A stretch of DNA of 6,656 bases. Source: Sulfurovum sp. bin170. GTDB taxonomy: Bacteria > Campylobacterota > Campylobacteria > Campylobacterales > Sulfurovaceae. Shown here piece after piece: positions 6,373 through 6,656 of this stretch. The translations under genes and the position numbers were made by a program. The DNA is taken from the NCBI RefSeq assembly GCF_010892395.1, contig NZ_JAACKB010000086.1:1-6656 (forward strand), read 5' to 3'. A model generated the notes under the pieces. That model ran no database searches, was not told the origin of the DNA, and worked only from the letters and a program-made list of their open reading frames with translations. Position 1 is the first letter of the stretch; every line of letters begins with the position of its first letter.

Positions 6373-6381
6373 TGCTATAAT
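6373..6381 (+). promoter_or_regulatory. extended -10 promoter for the Tat-like lipoprotein gene
   Basis: TGC-TATAAT is a perfect extended -10 preceded by the T-rich TTTGACCTTTTG, the usual look of a strong Campylobacterota promoter. Expected initiation at about 6388 falls right at ATG 6389, giving a leaderless or almost leaderless message. Confidence 0.55.
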
Positions 6382-6388
6382 CATAAAG

Positions 6389-6656
6389 ATGATAAAGAAT
6401 AGAAGAGAGTTCATAAAAATTAGTAGTTTGACATTAATACCAGCTCTATTTAATAGTTGTAGTCAGTATCTTTTTGTCAAAAAAAAGAGTAAATATATAA
6501 AAAACAGTAAACTCAAAACAATCAAAAGTGATTATAAGGGTAATTTACTACAAAATGATTTATTCCAAAATCTATATGGAGGTTCAGGACGCAAAGGGCT
6601 TTGGGATCTTCTGAAATGGAAACTCTCTACAAATCCACAACAGAAGATAAAAGATA
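6389..6656 (+). CDS. 5' part of a Tat-like lipoprotein, probably metallo-beta-lactamase-fold hydrolase (partial)
   Basis: An open frame of 89 codons runs off the right edge. The N-terminus carries a twin-arginine-like motif NRREFIK (4-10), a hydrophobic stretch (LTLIPALF) and C24 in FNSC, a weak lipobox, suggesting export with a bound cofactor or in folded form. After a basic segment comes LWDLLKWKLSTNPQQK (about 71-86), which resembles the conserved start of UlaG/NAPE-PLD-like metallo-beta-lactamase-fold proteins; the HxHxDH metal motif would lie beyond the window, so the enzyme assignment is tentative. The Tat motif needs the ATG at 6389. No good Shine-Dalgarno is present; the extended -10 at 6373-6381 fits a near-leaderless transcript. 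It is divergent from the nuclease gene. Other Tat-exported lipoproteins cannot be excluded. Confidence 0.6.
   Translation, partial: MIKNRREFIKISSLTLIPALFNSCSQYLFVKKKSKYIKNSKLKTIKSDYKGNLLQNDLFQNLYGGSGRKGLWDLLKWKLSTNPQQKIKD

Noticed and set aside
1..6656. tRNA, rRNA, CRISPR array, insertion sequence or attachment site
   Set aside because: Looked for and not seen; no cloverleaf, spaced repeats or transposase-like frame.

Overview
The window is A+T-rich. Its gene style fits a free-living Campylobacterota (epsilonproteobacterial) genome of the Sulfurovum/Sulfurimonas kind: short intergenic gaps, overlapping genes, extended TATAAT promoters, and a NarK-type transporter beside a molybdopterin enzyme. 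This assignment rests on composition and gene content only and is an inference.

Layout, left to right. (1) A promoter at about 74-79 is followed by a leader of about 100 nt whose first transcribed bases can pair with its last ones, then a NarK-family nitrate/nitrite transporter (191-1666) with an unusual soluble insert. (2) A 137-nt gap holds a perfect 9-bp terminator-like hairpin, a weak -10 candidate and a near-perfect 21-bp palindrome. (3) Three tightly packed genes follow on the same strand: a complete cytoplasmic molybdopterin oxidoreductase with a formate-dehydrogenase-type active site (1804-3885), a stripped-down NtrC-like protein with a Fis-type helix-turn-helix (3893-4630), and a PAS protein with what looks like a decayed histidine-kinase ATPase (4611-5327). 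(4) Convergent to these, and overlapping the last by 58 bp, is a lipoprotein-anchored DNA/RNA non-specific endonuclease (5270-6244, minus strand). (5) Divergent from the nuclease is the start of a gene with a twin-arginine-like leader, probably a metallo-beta-lactamase-fold lipoprotein, cut off by the window edge (6389-6656).

How they may work together (inference): NarK moves nitrate or nitrite across the inner membrane. The molybdoenzyme is by sequence a formate dehydrogenase relative, so it may supply electrons rather than reduce nitrate. The two genes after it look like degenerate relatives of NtrC and NtrB, lacking the receiver, the sigma-54 contact loop, the phospho-acceptor histidine and the ATP-binding motifs. 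They could form an unorthodox sensor/DNA-binding pair that controls the operon, perhaps at the palindrome upstream of it. The most interesting items are this regulator pair and the structured narK leader. The nuclease and the Tat-like lipoprotein appear to be separate envelope functions.
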